Source: an uncultured Opitutia bacterium
Lineage (GTDB): Bacteria > Verrucomicrobiota > Verrucomicrobiia > Opitutales > Opitutaceae
Assembly (NCBI GenBank): GCA_903825285.1
Contig: CAIJZY010000003.1
Location: 1 to 64,000 of the forward strand
DNA: 64,000 nucleotides
Direction: 5' to 3'
Shown here: positions 16,424 to 24,897 of the stretch, one piece after another
How positions within the stretch are numbered: position 1 is the stretch's first letter
How the letters are laid out: each line of letters opens with the position of its first letter
Made by a program: the position numbers and the translations under genes
Notes under the pieces: generated by a model
Databases searched by the model: none
What the model saw: only the letters and a program-made list of their open reading frames with translations
Told to the model about the DNA's origin: nothing

Positions 16424-18610
16424 TCAGGCGACGGGCGGAACCTGGTCCCGGCCGAGCAGCACGGTGACGTCCATCCGCCGCGACTCGGGCGTCACGGACA
16501 GCCGGACCAGCCGGCCGCCCGAGAGCTCGCCCTCGATGATGGTGGCGTGGGGCGCGTGGAGCTTGAAGGTGACATCCCACCGTTCGACGGGCCAGGCGGG
16601 GAAGAGGTAGATCCGCTCGCCCACGGCCTGCAGCAGCATGGTCTGCAGGGTGAGCTGGCTGACGCTGCCGTTGTCGAAGTCCGGCACCCAGTCGTAGTTC
16701 GGCCCCCAGAAGCCCTTGAAGCGAAACGCGGTGTTGCTCGGGTCGGTGAAGTTCTTGCCGACGTAAAATGCGGCCGCCTCGGTGAGCCCGAGCAGCGCCG
16801 CCTGCACCGCGTCCTGGCGCCAGCCGCCGGTGTCGGGAAACATGCGCCGGGCAAACGTCCACTGCGCCAGCTCCAGGTCGGGCCGGCCCAGGCCGTAGAG
16901 CCGGAAGGGAAACACCGCGTAAAGCTCGGGATTCTCCGAATTGCTGGGCACGTCCTCGTGGCGTTCCGCCGCGAGGAGCTTTTTCCGGCCGCCGCTCTCT
17001 CCCACCGGCAGGGGCGGCAGGCGCGTTGCGAGGGCCCGCCACGCGTCGCGATCGGCCGCGGTCACCGCCGGGCCGGGCAGGGCGAGCAGGCGCGGCAGGA
17101 GGAAATGCAGGCCGGCGATCTCGGGCTGCGGGTTCTCCGCCTCCCACCAGGTCTCGAGCGCCTGGGCCGGCGCGATGCGCAGGCGGCCGCCGGCATCGTC
17201 CGGATAGTGCTCGGCGTAAAACCGCAGCACGGCGCGCGCGATTGGCAGCAGCTCGGACTCGAGCAGCGCGGCGTCGCCGGTGTGCGCGTGCGTCTCGAGC
17301 ATCAGCGCGACCAGTTCGAGCCCGCTGGACCAGTGGCGCCGGATGTAGCGGTTCTCGATGTCGCCGGCGGCCTTGCCGGTGCGATCCCAGCCGTAGTTCG
17401 AGGGCAGGTGCGTGCCCCAGAAATAAAAGGTCTCGGGAAAGAACGCCCCGCCGTGCCCGAACCAAACTTTCGTGCGGTGCTCGGCGAGCGGCAACAGGTC
17501 GCGGAACATCCGGAACAGCGGCCGCGTGAGCTCATGGTCGCCGCTGGCCAGCACGGCCCAATAGATCAGCCGCGTGTTTTGAAACCAGTAGCCACCGCCC
17601 CAGCGGCGGTAGTCGGCGTCGAACGGCTCCTCCGGCCGGGCCCAGTCGGCCGTGAACAGCCCGCCATTGAACTTCACCGGGTACAGCCCGCGGCCGCAGC
17701 AGGTGACGAGGTAGCGCTGCCAGGCCGACTGCTCGGCGATCAGCGCGGCCTGGCCCCAGTCCGGGGCGCGGCAGACGGGCCGGATGTAGCTGCGGTCCCA
17801 GAATTCCTTCCACCACTGCACGTGGTCGCGCCAGTGATCCGCCGACGCCGTGGATGGCGCCGCGGCGCGCAGCTGGGTGAGCCATTCGCCGAGCGTCGCG
17901 GTCTGGGCCGACTGTGCGCTGAGCACGAGCGTGGCCGAGGTGACGCGGCTGGTCGTAGTAAGGGTGGAGTCTCCCTGGCGGACAAAACCCGCGCCGGTGA
18001 GGCGGCCGCCGAAGGTGTGGTGGAGCAGGGGATCCCGCGACTTGGCCTTGAACGCGCCCAGGGCCTGCTGATCCAGCGTCAGCGCCCAGACCGAGGTCTC
18101 GTTCCGCTGGTACCAGACCACCGCGTCCGGCTCGTCGGTCACGAGCCGGTCGGGCTGCGTGACCAGCGGCACCGGACCGCCCTCGAGCCCGCAGGCGCCG
18201 TGGGTCTCCCGGTCGGAAAGTGTCCGCGCCGCCGTGCGCCACGGGTCGAGGCTCGCCTCGATCTGGCAGGGAGTCCGGCTGGTCACGTCGATGACGAGGC
18301 GCGGCCAGTGGGCGTCGATCCAGAGGCGGACGGTGGTGTCGCCGTTCGTGACAGCCACGGAGGCGTCGGCCAGCGAGAGACTCTGCTCGAACTTTCCGCC
18401 CGGGGCGGTGAGACCCGGCGTGAGCCGCAGGCGGACGCGCCCGAGCTTGATGAGCCGGCCGAGGTGGTCCCAGGCGTCGTTCTTGGCCAGGTAGAAGACG
18501 AGGTCGCCCGCGGGCTCGGTCCAGACGTTCGCGGCCAGGTTGCCGTTGCCGAGCGGCAGGGAGTCGGCCGAGGTTTGGCCGGGGGAAGACCATCGCACGT
18601 CACCAATCAC
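16424..18610 (-). CDS. DUF5703-type six-hairpin glycosidase
   Basis: 728 residues. The N-terminal SLPLGNGNLAANVWTEPAGD and FYLAKNDAWDHLGRLIKLGR match the DUF5703 N-terminal domain, related to GH95 alpha-L-fucosidases. The middle has WWKEFWDRSYI and GLYPVKFNGGLFTADW, and the C-terminus FKGFWGPNYDWVPDFDNGS, typical of an (alpha/alpha)6 glycosidase core. Substrate is unproven. The start is GTG at 18610, the first possible after an in-frame TGA four codons upstream. It gives no signal peptide, which is odd because relatives are usually exported. Fsr lies downstream. Confidence 0.82.
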   Translation of the reverse strand: MIGDVRWSSPGQTSADSLPLGNGNLAANVWTEPAGDLVFYLAKNDAWDHLGRLIKLGRVRLRLTPGLTAPGGKFEQSLSLADASVAVTNGDTTVRLWIDAHWPRLVIDVTSRTPCQIEASLDPWRTAARTLSDRETHGACGLEGGPVPLVTQPDRLVTDEPDAVVWYQRNETSVWALTLDQQALGAFKAKSRDPLLHHTFGGRLTGAGFVRQGDSTLTTTSRVTSATLVLSAQSAQTATLGEWLTQLRAAAPSTASADHWRDHVQWWKEFWDRSYIRPVCRAPDWGQAALIAEQSAWQRYLVTCCGRGLYPVKFNGGLFTADWARPEEPFDADYRRWGGGYWFQNTRLIYWAVLASGDHELTRPLFRMFRDLLPLAEHRTKVWFGHGGAFFPETFYFWGTHLPSNYGWDRTGKAAGDIENRYIRRHWSSGLELVALMLETHAHTGDAALLESELLPIARAVLRFYAEHYPDDAGGRLRIAPAQALETWWEAENPQPEIAGLHFLLPRLLALPGPAVTAADRDAWRALATRLPPLPVGESGGRKKLLAAERHEDVPSNSENPELYAVFPFRLYGLGRPDLELAQWTFARRMFPDTGGWRQDAVQAALLGLTEAAAFYVGKNFTDPSNTAFRFKGFWGPNYDWVPDFDNGSVSQLTLQTMLLQAVGERIYLFPAWPVERWDVTFKLHAPHATIIEGELSGGRLVRLSVTPESRRMDVTVLLGRDQVPPVA

Positions 18611-18697
18611 GTGACTAGTTCACGACGGGGAGTGCGGGGAGGCAAGAAATCGTGGTCGGGGCGGGAGTGGACCGCCCGAGCGAGGCGCGGCCGGGTG

Positions 18698-18729
18698 AAC
18701 GCTCAACGCTCAACTCCCAACGCTCAACG
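18698..18729. repeat. Short tandem word repeat
   Basis: Three copies of the word cgctcaac (plus a variant actcccaac) lie within 32 bases, followed at 18765-18780 by gcgctccctgagcg. The 220-base gap 18611-18830 contains no gene. Similar low-complexity words are common in dispersed repeats of this group, but only one copy is in the window. Confidence 0.5.
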
Positions 18730-18830
18730 TCCAGGTGAATTTTCAGCGCGCGGGTGTGCCGCTAGGCGCTCCCTGAGCGTGCGCGTGGTTTGTGTTGGGA
18801 TGTGATCTGTGGGCGAGGCTCGGATCGCCT

Positions 18831-20435
18831 TCAATCCACCCAGGCGGGATCAAGTTCGATCCGCGGAGTTTCCTTTGGCGTCATTCCCGCAGTGAAAGAT
18901 TTTAGGGCCCGATGACGATTTCCGAGGCTGACTTTAACCAGTCGCCAATCCGCGATCGTGGCATCCGCTCCATTTGCAGGCGGCAACACGAACTGAAGCT
19001 TGGCCCGCATTAGCGCTATGCCGTAGGTCGTGGCACCCATCCCGGATGATGTTCGAGCCGGCATCAGGACAGTTTTCGTCTTTGGGTTAATGAGCGCATA
19101 ACCAAAGCCTGAAAGGGTTCTGTATTCCACGTCGATGCCCACAAACCAGCCGGGGTCCGGGTTCAGGCCGGAATCGCGCGCGTCGATCTCCACTCGTAGG
19201 ATGGTGCCGTCACTCGTGACGGAAGTAATCTCGGTTACGCCCAAAGCGGATCGAATGGTTGCTCCCCTGACTAATTCACTTTGTCCATCGATTCCAAAGT
19301 GCCGGACATCCATTGCCACTTGAAAATCATAAGATGCCTGGTGGCCGGCGATACGTGATACATCTGCTGCGGGGATGATTGATTCGAGTCCAAAGTCGGC
19401 GCTCCGATTGTCGGTTGAAGGCACAAAGTCAAAGGCGCGACTGATGAGCTGTTTCAGCAGGCCCACGTTGGAAGAATAGATGTTTCCCTTCGCGGGCGGG
19501 TGATCGGAATGCACTTCCGACCACGTCCCAGAATACGGATAAATCATCATGTCCGAAGGAATTTGCTCGAGCGAAATTCTGGTCAGGAATGTCGCATCGG
19601 AGCCGAGATTCGGTTTGGCGATGGTTGCCTGGGTGATTTGCGCCGGCAGCCCGGCAATCTCCTGATCCAAACGCCTCTGCCCAGGAAGCAGCGCCGCGCC
19701 CGAGTGCGTGGTTCCCATCGCCAAGAGCGAAAGTCCGAGGCCAATAGCGAGAAGGGCGATGGAGCGACTCCGCGACGGGTAAAGGTATTGGTTTAGGGTG
19801 ATTGCAATCCCCGTGACGATGCAGGCGAGATTCGCCCAGAAGAGCTGGGTGAAGCGGGTGGCGGGGGACAGGATCCCTAGAGTGTTAAGGTGCAATGCCT
19901 CGGGCGCCATGATGGGAATCGCAAGGACCATCGTGGCGCCGATCATCCAGAAGATCATGTGCCCTGAATTTTTGGTCAGCCCACCGAAGGCCAGAGCCAT
20001 CAGGCACAGGGCTAACTGCGCTTCTGCGGCCGAGGCCAAGGGCCAACCCAGCATGCTCGCTGGCAGTCCAATCTTAATCCAGGCCAGCGCCAGGGTGACG
20101 AGGGCGGGGATGACGCAAATGAGGAGGACGCCCAGGATTTTGGCCCCAAGGAGTTGCCGGCGGGAGATCGGGAGCGTTTCCCAAAATGCGCCAGGCTCGG
20201 ACACTGGGTCCTCCTGCACGACTGCCACGGCGACGAAGAAGGTTAAGATCCATTGGCCGACGAGCAGCAGCGCTTGATACCGCCCGGTCCGGCTTGACCA
20301 ATCGCGCGTCACTTCAGTGGTGGAGAAGATCTCGTGGATCAGGAAGACCTTTAAGGCGATGAAGCCGGTCAGGAACACGATTCCCAGCCAGAGTCGGCTG
20401 AGATCTTTTTTGATGATGTGCCAGATGAGGTTCAT
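18831..20435 (-). CDS. ABC-2 type permease with large extracytoplasmic domain
   Basis: 534 residues from the ATG at 20435. The first about 300 residues contain roughly seven spans (IIKKDLSRLWLGIVFLTGFI, LLLVGQWILTFFVAVAVVQE, ILGVLLICVIPALVTLALAW and others) with the ABC-2 loop FWETLPISRRQLLGAKIL. The remaining C-terminal part is soluble and beta-rich, with no recognised domain. It overlaps the ATPase stop by four bases (ATGA), so the two are translationally coupled. The cargo is unknown; GntR(YtrA)-linked exporters are often for antibiotics, peptides or lipids. Confidence 0.85.
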   Translation of the reverse strand: MNLIWHIIKKDLSRLWLGIVFLTGFIALKVFLIHEIFSTTEVTRDWSSRTGRYQALLLVGQWILTFFVAVAVVQEDPVSEPGAFWETLPISRRQLLGAKILGVLLICVIPALVTLALAWIKIGLPASMLGWPLASAAEAQLALCLMALAFGGLTKNSGHMIFWMIGATMVLAIPIMAPEALHLNTLGILSPATRFTQLFWANLACIVTGIAITLNQYLYPSRSRSIALLAIGLGLSLLAMGTTHSGAALLPGQRRLDQEIAGLPAQITQATIAKPNLGSDATFLTRISLEQIPSDMMIYPYSGTWSEVHSDHPPAKGNIYSSNVGLLKQLISRAFDFVPSTDNRSADFGLESIIPAADVSRIAGHQASYDFQVAMDVRHFGIDGQSELVRGATIRSALGVTEITSVTSDGTILRVEIDARDSGLNPDPGWFVGIDVEYRTLSGFGYALINPKTKTVLMPARTSSGMGATTYGIALMRAKLQFVLPPANGADATIADWRLVKVSLGNRHRALKSFTAGMTPKETPRIELDPAWVD

Positions 20436-21346
20436 AGCGCAGTTCCATTGGGGGTTTTCCGACTCGTCCGGGACAAGGTGAGGAAGATCTCGCGCAGGCT
20501 CATCGGAGCCGACGTCACCACCGCCCCCGGATACCGTTGCTGACATGCCGTCTCCGTGGCGGTGGGAGAATACTGGCTGTCGACGAAAACCATGCGATCG
20601 CCCACTTGGTCGGGGAGCAGCCACGCGGGCGGTAAGTCATGGAGCGCCGCAGCGGATCCCGGGAGGATCACCTCGAACCGCCGGAATCGGGTCAGGAGCG
20701 ATTCCGACGATTCATTCAGCTTGGTCCTGCCGCGATCGATCAGGCCAATATGATCGGCCAGTCGCTCAACCTCCTCAATGTCATGCGATGAAATGAAAAC
20801 CGTCCAGTTGCCGAGCTCAGTGGCTTCCAGGATGCCCTGCACAAACTCGTCGCGAATCACCGGGTCGAGGCCGCTGAATGGCTCGTCGAGCACGAGGAGC
20901 CTGGGCCGGTAGGCGAGGGCGCACAGCAAGGCGGCTTTCATCAGCATGCCGCGCGACAGGTCTTTCAAACGGCGGTCCTCGGGCAGGTCGAATTTACGGA
21001 GCAGCGTCTTTTCCAGTTCGCGATCGCACGTCGGATAGAACGGTCGGCAATAGTCGAGCAACCCCCGGACCGTCATCCACAGGGGCAGGATCTGGTTCTC
21101 GGAGACGTAACCGATTTGACTGCGTTCATTGCGCCCGAGTTTCTGCGAGTCGACTCCCAGCACCGTTGCCCGGCCTGAGGTCGGCGGGATGAAGTTCATC
21201 AGGATCTTGATGGTGGTTGTCTTCCCCGCGCCGTTCGGTCCCAGGAGCGCGAACACGCTGCCTTCCGGAACCATCAGACTCAGATCATCGATTGCAGTGG
21301 TGCGGCCAAAGCGGCGGGCGAGGTTTTGAATTTCGATGGTATTCAT
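20432..21346 (-). CDS. ABC transporter ATP-binding protein
   Basis: 304-residue ATPase partner of the downstream permease. Walker A is GPNGAGKT (residues 36-43), the signature is the variant LSRGM, Walker B and D-loop are LLVLDEPFSGLDP, and the H-loop is FISSHDIEEVERLADHIG. A C-terminal extension of about 90 residues is typical of ABC-2 exporters. The order GntR-ATPase-permease on one strand, with a 90-base gap to the regulator, indicates one operon. Confidence 0.93.
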   Translation of the reverse strand: MNTIEIQNLARRFGRTTAIDDLSLMVPEGSVFALLGPNGAGKTTTIKILMNFIPPTSGRATVLGVDSQKLGRNERSQIGYVSENQILPLWMTVRGLLDYCRPFYPTCDRELEKTLLRKFDLPEDRRLKDLSRGMLMKAALLCALAYRPRLLVLDEPFSGLDPVIRDEFVQGILEATELGNWTVFISSHDIEEVERLADHIGLIDRGRTKLNESSESLLTRFRRFEVILPGSAAALHDLPPAWLLPDQVGDRMVFVDSQYSPTATETACQQRYPGAVVTSAPMSLREIFLTLSRTSRKTPNGTAL

Positions 21347-21436
21347 GGATGCAGTGCTGCGAACGGGGCTAGATTCGGGTCTTTGCTGGGGTGGTGCGGG
21401 CGGTGTCGGCCAGATGAGGGATTTCGTCGAACACGG

Positions 21437-21820
21437 TCATTTTCCGCCCAGCCGCTGCCAGTGGGCCCACAGGCCCTTTTCGACATCGCTAAATTCCAAT
21501 CCGAGTTTCCGGGCCTCGACGACCACCCGTTCGAGGTCTGCGCCGAGCAATTCGGCCTTGTCGGCTTTGCCTCCCGCGGAGGGCTCGGCGACGATGCTGC
21601 CCACCGCGGGCGTCGTGACGAGGACGCCTTGGGTCACGAGCGTGGCAATGACCCGTTGGGCGGTGTTGTGATTGATGCTCAGTTCCAGGCTGAGCTGGCG
21701 GATGGAAGGGAATTTGTCCCCGGGCTTGAGTCGACCCGAGACGATCGCCTTCTTCGCATGATAAATGATCTGCTCCGCAACGGGCACACCGGGTTTGAGC
21801 TCAACCGCAAAAGGCAGCAT
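21437..21820 (-). CDS. GntR family transcriptional regulator, YtrA type
   Basis: 127 residues: a winged helix (VPVAEQIIYHAKKAIVSGRL, GDKFPSIRQLSLELSINHNT, then QRVIATLVTQGVLVTTPAVG) and a short C-terminal helical tail (VVVEARKLGLEFSDVEKGLW). This is the YtrA layout, which has no large effector domain. It is the first gene of the operon with the ABC exporter and probably represses it. A palindrome at 21824-21851 lies immediately before its ATG. AGAGG about seven bases before the start can serve as the ribosome site. Confidence 0.9.
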   Translation of the reverse strand: MLPFAVELKPGVPVAEQIIYHAKKAIVSGRLKPGDKFPSIRQLSLELSINHNTAQRVIATLVTQGVLVTTPAVGSIVAEPSAGGKADKAELLGADLERVVVEARKLGLEFSDVEKGLWAHWQRLGGK

Positions 21821-21823
21821 ACT

Positions 21824-21851
21824 GTACCCTCTGAACTAGGTCAGGAGGTAC
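21824..21851 (-). promoter_or_regulatory. Candidate GntR operator palindrome
   Basis: Arms gtaccctctga and tcaggaggtac are complementary at 10 of 11 positions around a 6-base centre. The site lies 4-31 bases upstream of the GntR start codon and contains its ribosome site. GntR proteins bind such palindromes, so autoregulation by steric block of initiation is likely. That is inference; the palindrome is directly visible. Confidence 0.6.
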
Positions 21852-21926
21852 GGTCAATCTTTTTCCGGTCCGGCCTGTTGCTCCAAGCCCGCACTGGCCA
21901 GTGCCGGGGAGTGGCTGCAGGCCCCC

Positions 21927-21961
21927 AAAACAAAACGGCGGAGTCTTTCGACCCCGCCGTT
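21927..21961 (-). terminator. Rho-independent terminator after hpf
   Basis: On the minus strand an 8-bp stem (aacggcgg/ccgccgtt, 21934-21941 with 21954-21961) is followed by a T-rich tail (ttgtttt). It is 23 bases beyond the hpf stop codon. Confidence 0.88.
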
Positions 21962-21984
21962 GCAATTAGAACGAATCGGGCGGC

Positions 21985-22359
21985 TCAGATGGCCTTGGGG
22001 AGCTCGACGCCGTTGAACTCCACGGGATGCGGGTGGTTCCGCTTCTCCTTGTGGAGCTGGTGGCGCTTCACGAGCATGCGGTCGAGCTTGTCGACCAGCT
22101 CGGAGACGGCCTTGTGGCACTCGTCCGCCTCCACCGTGGCGTTGATGTCCGGGCCGTGGATTTCGATGTGGCCCTTGGCCTTGAAGCGGTTGGTGACGTC
22201 CTGCTGCCGGTCGCATTCCAGTTCCACGCGGATGCGGACGATGCGCTCCTCGTGGCGGAACAATCGCTGGGCCTTCTCGCGGACAAAAAATTTAAGGGAC
22301 GGGGTGAGCTCGAGATGAATGCCTGAGACGATTAGTTCGTTGTTGTTTTGGCTGTTCAT
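21985..22359 (-). CDS. hpf: Ribosome hibernation-promoting factor (HPF/YfiA family)
   Basis: 124 residues with the HPF/RaiA fold: IVSGIHLELTPSLKFFVREK at the start, RIRVELECDRQQ, GHIEIHGPDINATVEADECH and AVSELVDKLDRMLVKRHQ. These proteins bind the 30S subunit and silence ribosomes in stationary phase or stress. It is the short form, lacking the C-terminal dimerisation domain of long HPF. It stands alone between its own terminator and a divergent SDR gene. Confidence 0.93.
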   Translation of the reverse strand: MNSQNNNELIVSGIHLELTPSLKFFVREKAQRLFRHEERIVRIRVELECDRQQDVTNRFKAKGHIEIHGPDINATVEADECHKAVSELVDKLDRMLVKRHQLHKEKRNHPHPVEFNGVELPKAI

Positions 22360-22431
22360 TGTTTCTGCGTGTTGTCTGGTTAACGAGCCAGGGTGGGGTA
22401 ATCGCCCTGACGAAAAACACTGCCCAATGTC

Positions 22432-23250
22432 ATGTCCTCACTAATCGGCGCCTTGGACCATTTCTCAATCGTGATTGTGACGGGGGGATCTTCCGGGATT
22501 GGAAAATCGTTCATTGAGCTTGGCTCGAAGCTGCAACCGGGAATTCAGTTTTGCAACCTCTCGCGGCGCGTCCCCGCGACATATAAGTTAGACATAAAAT
22601 TGAACCATTTCGGCTGCGATTTGTCGCGCGCGTCCGACATCGAGGCGGTGGTCCCGCAACTGACGGACTTCCTGCGACAAGCCGCCCCCACCGGCCGCAT
22701 CCTCCTGGTCAACAACAGCGGCTTCGGCGCCTACGGCGTCTTCCCGGAGCCCGGCCTGGAGCACCAGCTGGAGATGCTCGACGTCAACCTGCGCGGCCTG
22801 GTGCATCTGACCGGCCGCCTGCTTCCCCTCCTGCGTGCGCGGGGCGGCGCCATCATCAATGTTTCCTCCCTGGCGGGCTTCCAGCCGACGCCCTACATGG
22901 CGGCGTACGGCGCCTCGAAGGCCTTCGTGCTGCACTGGAGCCTCGCCCTGCACGAGGAGCTGCGCGGCACCGGCGTGCAGACCCTGGCGCTGTGCCCCGG
23001 CCCGACCGCCACCGAGTTCTTCCGCCGCGCCGGGCTGGCGCCGGGCAGCGTCAATGACGCCCTGAGCCTCACGAGCGAGGCCGTCGTGGAGGCTGCGCTG
23101 CGCGGGCTGGCCGCGGGCCGCCGCCAGGTCGTGCCGGGCTGGAAAAACAAACTCGCGGCCTTCGCGGTCTCCAAGCTGCCCAAGCCCCTGGCCGCGCGCC
23201 TCGCGGCCGGCGTGCTCCGGCGCTACCGGCTGCGGCAGGTGTCGCGATGA
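22432..23250 (+). CDS. Short-chain dehydrogenase/reductase
   Basis: 272 residues. The NAD(P)-binding motif is TGGSSGIGKS, followed by VNNSG, INVSS with the catalytic Ser region, and YGASKAF (the YxxxK active site). The fold is the classical SDR with a C-terminal basic tail. Substrate unknown. It overlaps the following pseudouridine synthase gene by four bases (ATGA), so they are coupled. No Shine-Dalgarno precedes the ATG. Confidence 0.92.
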   Translation: MSSLIGALDHFSIVIVTGGSSGIGKSFIELGSKLQPGIQFCNLSRRVPATYKLDIKLNHFGCDLSRASDIEAVVPQLTDFLRQAAPTGRILLVNNSGFGAYGVFPEPGLEHQLEMLDVNLRGLVHLTGRLLPLLRARGGAIINVSSLAGFQPTPYMAAYGASKAFVLHWSLALHEELRGTGVQTLALCPGPTATEFFRRAGLAPGSVNDALSLTSEAVVEAALRGLAAGRRQVVPGWKNKLAAFAVSKLPKPLAARLAAGVLRRYRLRQVSR

Positions 23251-24062
23251 GCGCCGACCCGGTCCCGGAGGATTTCCACGCCCATGCGCGCCGGGCGTGC
23301 GCCTGGCCGCGGCGGCCGCAGTCGGGCCGGGTGCGGATCATCGTCCCGGACGAGCTGCCGCAGTGGATCCTGCACGAGGACGATCGCCTGCTGGTGGTCG
23401 CGAAGCCCGGCGACGTCGTCTGCCACCCGTCGAAGGCCGGGCCGTGGTCGAGCCTGGTCGGCGCGGTGCGGGAATACACCCGGCTGCCGACGGTTCACCT
23501 GGTCTTCCGGCTCGACCGGGAGACGAGCGGGGTCGTGGTGCTGGCGAAGGACGCCCGCATGGCCAGCCGGCTCCAGACCGCGATGCAGGAGCGGAAGATC
23601 GGCAAGGCCTACCTCGCGCTCCTCACGGGCGATCTCGCGGGGCCCGTGACGGTGGATCAGCCGCTGGGCGACGATACCACGACGCCGGTCTTCGTGAAGT
23701 CCACCGTGCGGCCCGACGGCCAGAAGGCCGTGACGCATTTCACGCCGCTCGCGCAGGGCGGGGGCTTCACCTGGGTGCGGGTGGTCACGGAAACCGGCCG
23801 CAAGCACCAGATCCGGGCGCATGCCGAGTGGCTCGGTCACTCGCTGGTCGGGGACAAGATCTACGGTCCCGACCCTCGCCTCTACCTGGAGTTCATCGAG
23901 ACGGGCTGGACCCCGGCCCTCGCCGCGCGGCTGCTGTTCGAGCGGCAGGCGCTGCACTGCGCCGAGATCGACCTGCGCCCGGCGGGCCTGCCGCACGTGT
24001 TCTCCGCGCCCGTGCCGGCTGACCTGAAGGACTTCCTCGCGGCCCGCGGCATCGCTCCCTGA
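23247..24062 (+). CDS. RluA-family pseudouridine synthase
   Basis: 271 residues. It isomerises uridine to pseudouridine in rRNA or tRNA. The catalytic motif is RLDRETSGVVVLAK, preceded by DRLLVVAKPGDVVCHPS and followed by ETGRKHQIRAHAEWLGHSLV and GDKIYG. No S4 domain is seen, so it resembles RluA/TruC-like members more than RluC/D; the target uridine cannot be named. Coupled to the upstream SDR gene. Confidence 0.92.
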   Translation: MSADPVPEDFHAHARRACAWPRRPQSGRVRIIVPDELPQWILHEDDRLLVVAKPGDVVCHPSKAGPWSSLVGAVREYTRLPTVHLVFRLDRETSGVVVLAKDARMASRLQTAMQERKIGKAYLALLTGDLAGPVTVDQPLGDDTTTPVFVKSTVRPDGQKAVTHFTPLAQGGGFTWVRVVTETGRKHQIRAHAEWLGHSLVGDKIYGPDPRLYLEFIETGWTPALAARLLFERQALHCAEIDLRPAGLPHVFSAPVPADLKDFLAARGIAP

Positions 24063-24080
24063 GCCCGCGCCCTGTCCGGC

Positions 24081-24839
24081 TCACGCCGGCGCGATGGTCA
24101 GAGCGATCGCCGTCTCCAGCGCCCGCCGGTGGGTGGCGATGCGCTGGTCGAGCGGGAAGGCGGACGGGGATTCCAACGTGTAGGTGAGCGTGGCGTGATG
24201 GGCGCGCAGGTAGATCGACTCGGGCCACAGCTCCCGCTTCAGCGGGTCGCTCACCGGGCGCAGGATGCCGGCCCGCGCCTCGCGGCCGTCAATGAGCGGG
24301 CTGTGGTCGATCGGGCAGGCGGGCGCGACCGCCTGCAGGATCGGCTCGGCCAGGCTGGGACGCCCGGCGGGGTTCAGCTCGTAGAGGTAATAGCCTTTGG
24401 ACTCCCAGTCCTCATGGACGGAGAGCGTGACCGCGAAGTTCGGCTGCCGCTGGAGCCACCGGACATGCGCGGCGATCTCCGGGGAGCGCGGGGCCTTGTA
24501 GTCGCGGTTGAGGTCGAGCCCGCCGGGATTCTCGCGGGTCCCGCGGGCCAGTCCGCCCGGGTTCAGCAGCGGGCAGATGAACCAGTGGGCGCGATGGTCG
24601 AAGGCGCCCGACTCCAGCAGCGCGAGCAGCGTGAGGGGCGGGGCGGGCTCGTCGCCGTGGATGCCGGCCGAGAGATAGATCCGTGGCCGCGGCCCGGGCG
24701 TGCGCCGGGTGAGCGCCAGCAGCGGCAGGCCGTCGCACTCCCCGTAGGTCTCCACGCGAAAGCCCGCGGCGCGGCCGGCCGCCGCGAACCGGGCGGCGAG
24801 GGCGGGCACGTCGAGGGGAGCGGCTTTGACAGGGGACAC
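24081..24839 (-). CDS. M14-family metallocarboxypeptidase
   Basis: 252 residues from GTG at 24839; an in-frame ATG at 24899 would add 20 poorly conserved residues and overlap the divergent gltX start. Zinc ligands fit HGDE (H61, E64) and SVHED (H142), with the catalytic Glu in TLESPSAFP (E223). Substrate-binding residues are in [12 protein letters not shown] and LDLNRDY. Close relatives act on murein peptides or succinyl-amino acids; the specificity here is unproven. No signal peptide is visible. Confidence 0.83.
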   Translation of the reverse strand: MSPVKAAPLDVPALAARFAAAGRAAGFRVETYGECDGLPLLALTRRTPGPRPRIYLSAGIHGDEPAPPLTLLALLESGAFDHRAHWFICPLLNPGGLARGTRENPGGLDLNRDYKAPRSPEIAAHVRWLQRQPNFAVTLSVHEDWESKGYYLYELNPAGRPSLAEPILQAVAPACPIDHSPLIDGREARAGILRPVSDPLKRELWPESIYLRAHHATLTYTLESPSAFPLDQRIATHRRALETAIALTIAPA

Positions 24840-24897
24840 GCGATGGTTCTTGCTGGGCGTTTTCCCCGAGCTCAAGCCACAATCCCCTTTCGCCGCC

